Positions 61,735 to 64,000 of a stretch of 64,000 nt of DNA are shown here, in pieces. Location: the NCBI GenBank assembly GCA_009840305.1, contig VXNY01000029.1, positions 411,291 to 475,290 on the forward strand, given 5' to 3'. Position numbers and translations under genes: made by a program. The notes beneath the pieces are model-generated. The model made no database searches. It saw nothing but the letters and a program-made list of their open reading frames with translations, and was not told where the DNA came from. This DNA comes from Gammaproteobacteria bacterium. GTDB lineage: Bacteria > Pseudomonadota > Gammaproteobacteria > Pseudomonadales > Azotimanducaceae. The stretch's first letter is position 1, and each line of letters opens with the position of its first letter.

Positions 61735-64000
61735 ATGGATAGAAAAGAGAAACGGGAAATCTTGACCCACAGCGTGGGCAGACGAACGGAACCTTCTGTT
61801 AACGAAGACTTAGCAGCAGTACTCAACGACAAATTGAGTTGGACGGTAACGGCCCAACTTGTTGATGCTCACCAATCCGGCATACCTGATATTGTCATAT
61901 CAGAACAGGGACGAGCCACCGTTGCTCTGGAAAATGAAATAAACCCAGCACAAACAGTTCGAAAGGATGCAGAGTCGAGACTAGGAACTAGCATTGGATC
62001 ACAGAAGATAACCAATGTAGTAGAACTGAGAACTAGCGAGTTGTACCGAGAGCTTCTCACAAGTAACGATGCGAGAGATTACGTTCATAGAGATCCAGAC
62101 TTTCGCTACGCTCTACTCTCAGGGCTAAATTCAAACGAATATGTACGTTTTCCTACCAACGGATATCTCAGAGGCAACATCGATGATTTGACTTCATTTA
62201 TACGAGCGGCAGGTGTTCCAAGTGAGACTCTCAATCGTGCAATTAACATTTTGGAAAAAGCGGTATCGACGGGTGTTGAGCATCTCGCGAAAGTTGTTGA
62301 CCAAAGTTCAGCAACGATGCAAGAACTAGCTGAACTGTTATGTCAAGACTTCGATGCGGAAGTCGTTGACCAGCGACGTAAGACGGTTGGTCAAGCCCTT
62401 GGCATTGTCGCGACAATTATTTTGAACGCAATGGCGTTTCAACAACAACTTGCTGGAATCCACAACATTGAGAGCATCGCTCGAATGCGCTCTGCAGATC
62501 GTTTGAATCAGTCTGGATTCCTTGTCGAGTGGCAAAAAATACTCGATATCAACTACTGGTCGATATTCGCGTTAGCAAAGCGATTGCTGGAATCGATTCG
62601 CATTCCTGTGCTTGCAGATCAATTTGTGCTTGACATGGCATTTTCTTCGGAAAAATTAGCCAGTCTTGGCTTGCACGAATCACACGATTTAGCGGGGACT
62701 GTATTTCAGCGGTTCATAGTTGACAGAAAGTACTTAGCATCCTTTTACACGAGAACCGAGTCCGCAACTTTACTTGCGAACTTAGCATTACCCGCTCAAA
62801 TCGACCCGGCCGAGTATTTAAACTTCAAAATGGCCGACTTTGCATGTGGAACGGGAACATTAATTCATGCTGCGTACTCCCGTGCCTCAGTATTGAATCA
62901 ATTAAGTGGCGGAGACTCGCGTGCTTGCCATAAACAAATGATCGAAAAGAACATTGTTGCTTTGGACATAGTTTCCTCTGCTGCGCACCTAACAGCATCC
63001 ATGCTGTCTAGTGTTTTTCCGTCAGAACCCTATGAAAACACAAACGTGATGATTCCGAGGTACGGAGCAGACGACGACAACACAAAAAATTGGGAAGATG
63101 TGGCACTTGGGTCGTTGGAACTGATTCGTGCCGAGAGCAAATTTAAGCAATTGTTTCCTAGTCAGGTTCAATACACGCAAATTTCGGGCCGACGAGTGAG
63201 CGATGCAGATCTAGATGTAACTATAGACAGGGAAAGCTATAACCTTGTGATTATGAATCCACCGTTCACTAGAGCTGCCGCGGACTGGGATCACGCTGAA
63301 CGCGCAGTCAAACAATATCGTGGACTGGGCACGACACAACGTGTGCAAGACTTAATGGCACAACGCCAACGCAAGCTGTTCCGTAGTACGTGTTTTGATG
63401 GTTACGCGGGCTTAGCAAGTGCATTTCCTGCTATTGCAGACGCAATGCTGCGAAATCACGGATGCATGGCGTTTGTCCTTCCATTTACAAGTTTGTGTGG
63501 TGCTCGTTGGCGTAAGTTTAGAGAAATGATCAGCAAGAACTATGGGAATACAAAAGTAATTTCCATCTCGCAGCCGATCGACTCTCGGCGATCTTTTTCC
63601 GCGGATACCGATATGGCAGAATGCTTACTGATTGCGACCAAAGGAGAAGATAACAAATCTTGTACATTCGTGAACTTGTACGAACGACCCGCAAGTTCTA
63701 TGGTTGCGGCTGAAATTGCACGCGCGATAAGAGATTTAGAAGTACAGGATGTCAATGAACGACTATCTGGAGGCACCCCCGTCATCTTAGGGGACGAGGT
63801 CGTGGGTGTCGCGATAAAAGTCCGATCTCAGGAATTAGAAACATTTGGACCCGCAGGAATTAAAGACCTACTAATTTCACAAGTAATTCACTCTTTAAGA
63901 GAGGGTATTTTGAGACTGCCTCTCTTGAAATCTTCGATTAACATTCCCATCGCGAAAGTTGGTTTGATAGCGCAATTGGGATTGAACGCTGCCAATATAG
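61735..64000 (+). CDS. Large N6-adenine DNA methyltransferase, partial (possible type IIG-like nuclease fusion)
   Basis: At least 755 residues, open at the window end. Motif I is FACGTGT at residues 369-375 with DFACGTGTLIHAAY; motif IV is NPPF at residues 508-511 (LVIMNPPFTRAAAD); between them DIVSSAAHLTASML fits an N6 methylase of the HsdM/type IIG kind. The N-terminal 70 residues contain GIPDIVISEQG...VALENEI, a PD-(x)n-ExE arrangement that resembles a PD-(D/E)xK nuclease site with the final Lys replaced. ATG 61735 or TTG 61732 starts it. Likely a restriction or defence gene following the TraC gene; the missing 3' end hides its target-recognition part. Confidence 0.8.
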   Translation, partial: MDRKEKREILTHSVGRRTEPSVNEDLAAVLNDKLSWTVTAQLVDAHQSGIPDIVISEQGRATVALENEINPAQTVRKDAESRLGTSIGSQKITNVVELRTSELYRELLTSNDARDYVHRDPDFRYALLSGLNSNEYVRFPTNGYLRGNIDDLTSFIRAAGVPSETLNRAINILEKAVSTGVEHLAKVVDQSSATMQELAELLCQDFDAEVVDQRRKTVGQALGIVATIILNAMAFQQQLAGIHNIESIARMRSADRLNQSGFLVEWQKILDINYWSIFALAKRLLESIRIPVLADQFVLDMAFSSEKLASLGLHESHDLAGTVFQRFIVDRKYLASFYTRTESATLLANLALPAQIDPAEYLNFKMADFACGTGTLIHAAYSRASVLNQLSGGDSRACHKQMIEKNIVALDIVSSAAHLTASMLSSVFPSEPYENTNVMIPRYGADDDNTKNWEDVALGSLELIRAESKFKQLFPSQVQYTQISGRRVSDADLDVTIDRESYNLVIMNPPFTRAAADWDHAERAVKQYRGLGTTQRVQDLMAQRQRKLFRSTCFDGYAGLASAFPAIADAMLRNHGCMAFVLPFTSLCGARWRKFREMISKNYGNTKVISISQPIDSRRSFSADTDMAECLLIATKGEDNKSCTFVNLYERPASSMVAAEIARAIRDLEVQDVNERLSGGTPVILGDEVVGVAIKVRSQELETFGPAGIKDLLISQVIHSLREGILRLPLLKSSINIPIAKVGLIAQLGLNAANI

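Noticed and set aside
1..64000. CRISPR array, tRNA, rRNA, integrase, relaxase or attachment site
   Set aside because: None was found by reading both strands; the ICE ends, integrase and relaxase must lie outside the window.

Overview
The window looks like a stretch of an integrative and conjugative element (ICE) of the PFGI-1/SPI-7/SXT-related type, with a G-type type IV secretion system, in a moderate-GC gammaproteobacterium. The host group is inferred from the ICE families (TIGR03743-TIGR03761, STY4534, DUF2857, DUF6573); no ribosomal, tRNA or core gene is present to test it. Translation signals are often GGAG-type followed by a TTG start.

Layout. 0-9 kb: accessory zone with a DEDDh exonuclease-BRCT protein, an HNH-nuclease remnant, two periplasmic helical-repeat proteins (HR1, HR2), a membrane protein, an IS3-OrfA-like hybrid and a DUF3500 gene. 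9-11 kb: ICE early genes (TIGR03761/AcaB-like with a damaged 5' end, STY4534 replication protein, DUF6573) with strong hairpins. 11-21 kb: a membrane protein, a thioredoxin-fold lipoprotein without its CxxC, and a probable minus-strand operon of two bacterial PH-domain membrane proteins followed by HR4 and HR3. 21-27 kb: a DNA methyltransferase and the first half of the transfer genes (PilL-N, TIGR03759, TraD, TIGR03747). 27-54 kb: a 27-kb accessory block with HR5, three alpha-2-macroglobulin (A2M) genes of about 6 kb each, four small outer-membrane beta-barrel genes, a secreted protein and the ICE regulator DUF2857. 54-61.5 kb: the second half of the transfer genes, in the F-like order A-L-E-K-B-V-C (RAQPRD, TIGR03758, 03745, 03750, 03746, 03749, 03752, 03751, 03744). 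61.7 kb to the end: a large DNA methyltransferase, possibly a type IIG-like nuclease fusion, running off the window.

How it may work together. The transfer genes encode coupling protein, VirB4-type ATPase and the envelope-spanning channel. The accessory genes are almost all predicted to act in the envelope: three thioester protease traps (A2M), five N-terminally anchored or secreted repeat proteins of one family, four beta-barrels and PH-domain membrane proteins. Paralogue expansion and interleaving with transfer genes suggest a dedicated envelope system carried by the ICE, perhaps protecting donor or recipient envelopes from proteases, predators or competitors. That function is inference. 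The A2M and transfer-gene assignments are the best supported parts.
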